Positions 13,946 to 13,957 of a stretch of DNA of 13,957 nucleotides are shown here, in pieces. Both the position numbers and the translations under genes were made by a program. Position 1 is the first letter of the stretch. Each line of letters begins with the position of its first letter. Source of the stretch: JAZKFP01 sp040386355 (GTDB lineage Bacteria > Pseudomonadota > Gammaproteobacteria > Pseudomonadales > UBA6940); NCBI GenBank assembly GCA_040386355.1, contig JAZKFP010000074.1, forward strand, positions 1 through 13,957, written 5' to 3'. The notes beneath the pieces are model-generated. The model saw only the letters and a program-made list of their open reading frames with translations, did no database searches and was not told the DNA's origin.

Positions 13946-13957
13946 TCCATGGCTGCT

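Overview
This AT-rich window (about 40% GC by eye) reads as chromosome of a gammaproteobacterium. Ubiquinone genes (ubiC, ubiA), aerobic hemF, a diheme cytochrome c4 and a c5-type cytochrome point to an aerobically respiring cell. The gene order matches blocks I know from Pseudomonas and relatives: ubiA/ubiC next to rubredoxin, dprA-tsaC-hemF-aroE, and polA/engB/cytochromes/EEP-family protein. The low GC would fit a Legionella/Coxiella-like lineage, but that placement is inference only.

Layout. Positions 1-1344 carry ubiC then ubiA on the minus strand, with ubiA running off the left edge. Rubredoxin (1473-1640, plus) diverges from ubiC. From 6289 down to 1849 the minus strand holds dprA, tsaC, hemF, aroE and a small SCP2-like protein. 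hemF and aroE are 3 nt apart and hemF follows tsaC by 25 nt, so tsaC-hemF-aroE-SCP2 looks like one operon, with a repeat element separating it from dprA. polA (6461-9244, plus) diverges from dprA and has a GC-richer, hairpin-forming leader. engB (minus) converges on polA. Next come a c5-type cytochrome, cytochrome c4 and an endonuclease/exonuclease/phosphatase-family protein, all plus strand. The right end (minus) has a PP2C phosphatase overlapping by GTGA a small coiled-coil, single-membrane-segment protein that I do not recognise.

The most notable non-coding content is a family of three 171-172 bp palindromic elements (4809-4980, 10111-10281 inverted, 10831-11002) with about 26-bp terminal inverted repeats. 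All three are intergenic and one ends 1 bp from the dprA stop codon. Their ends (GGGTAT or variants) join flanking DNA to give -10-like hexamers facing tsaC, engB, perhaps the c5 gene, and cytochrome c4 (a perfect TATAAT). They look like MITE- or ERIC-type elements that may supply promoters or RNA hairpins. Most protein genes here are ordinary core genes. No tRNA, rRNA, CRISPR array, transposase or phage gene was seen.
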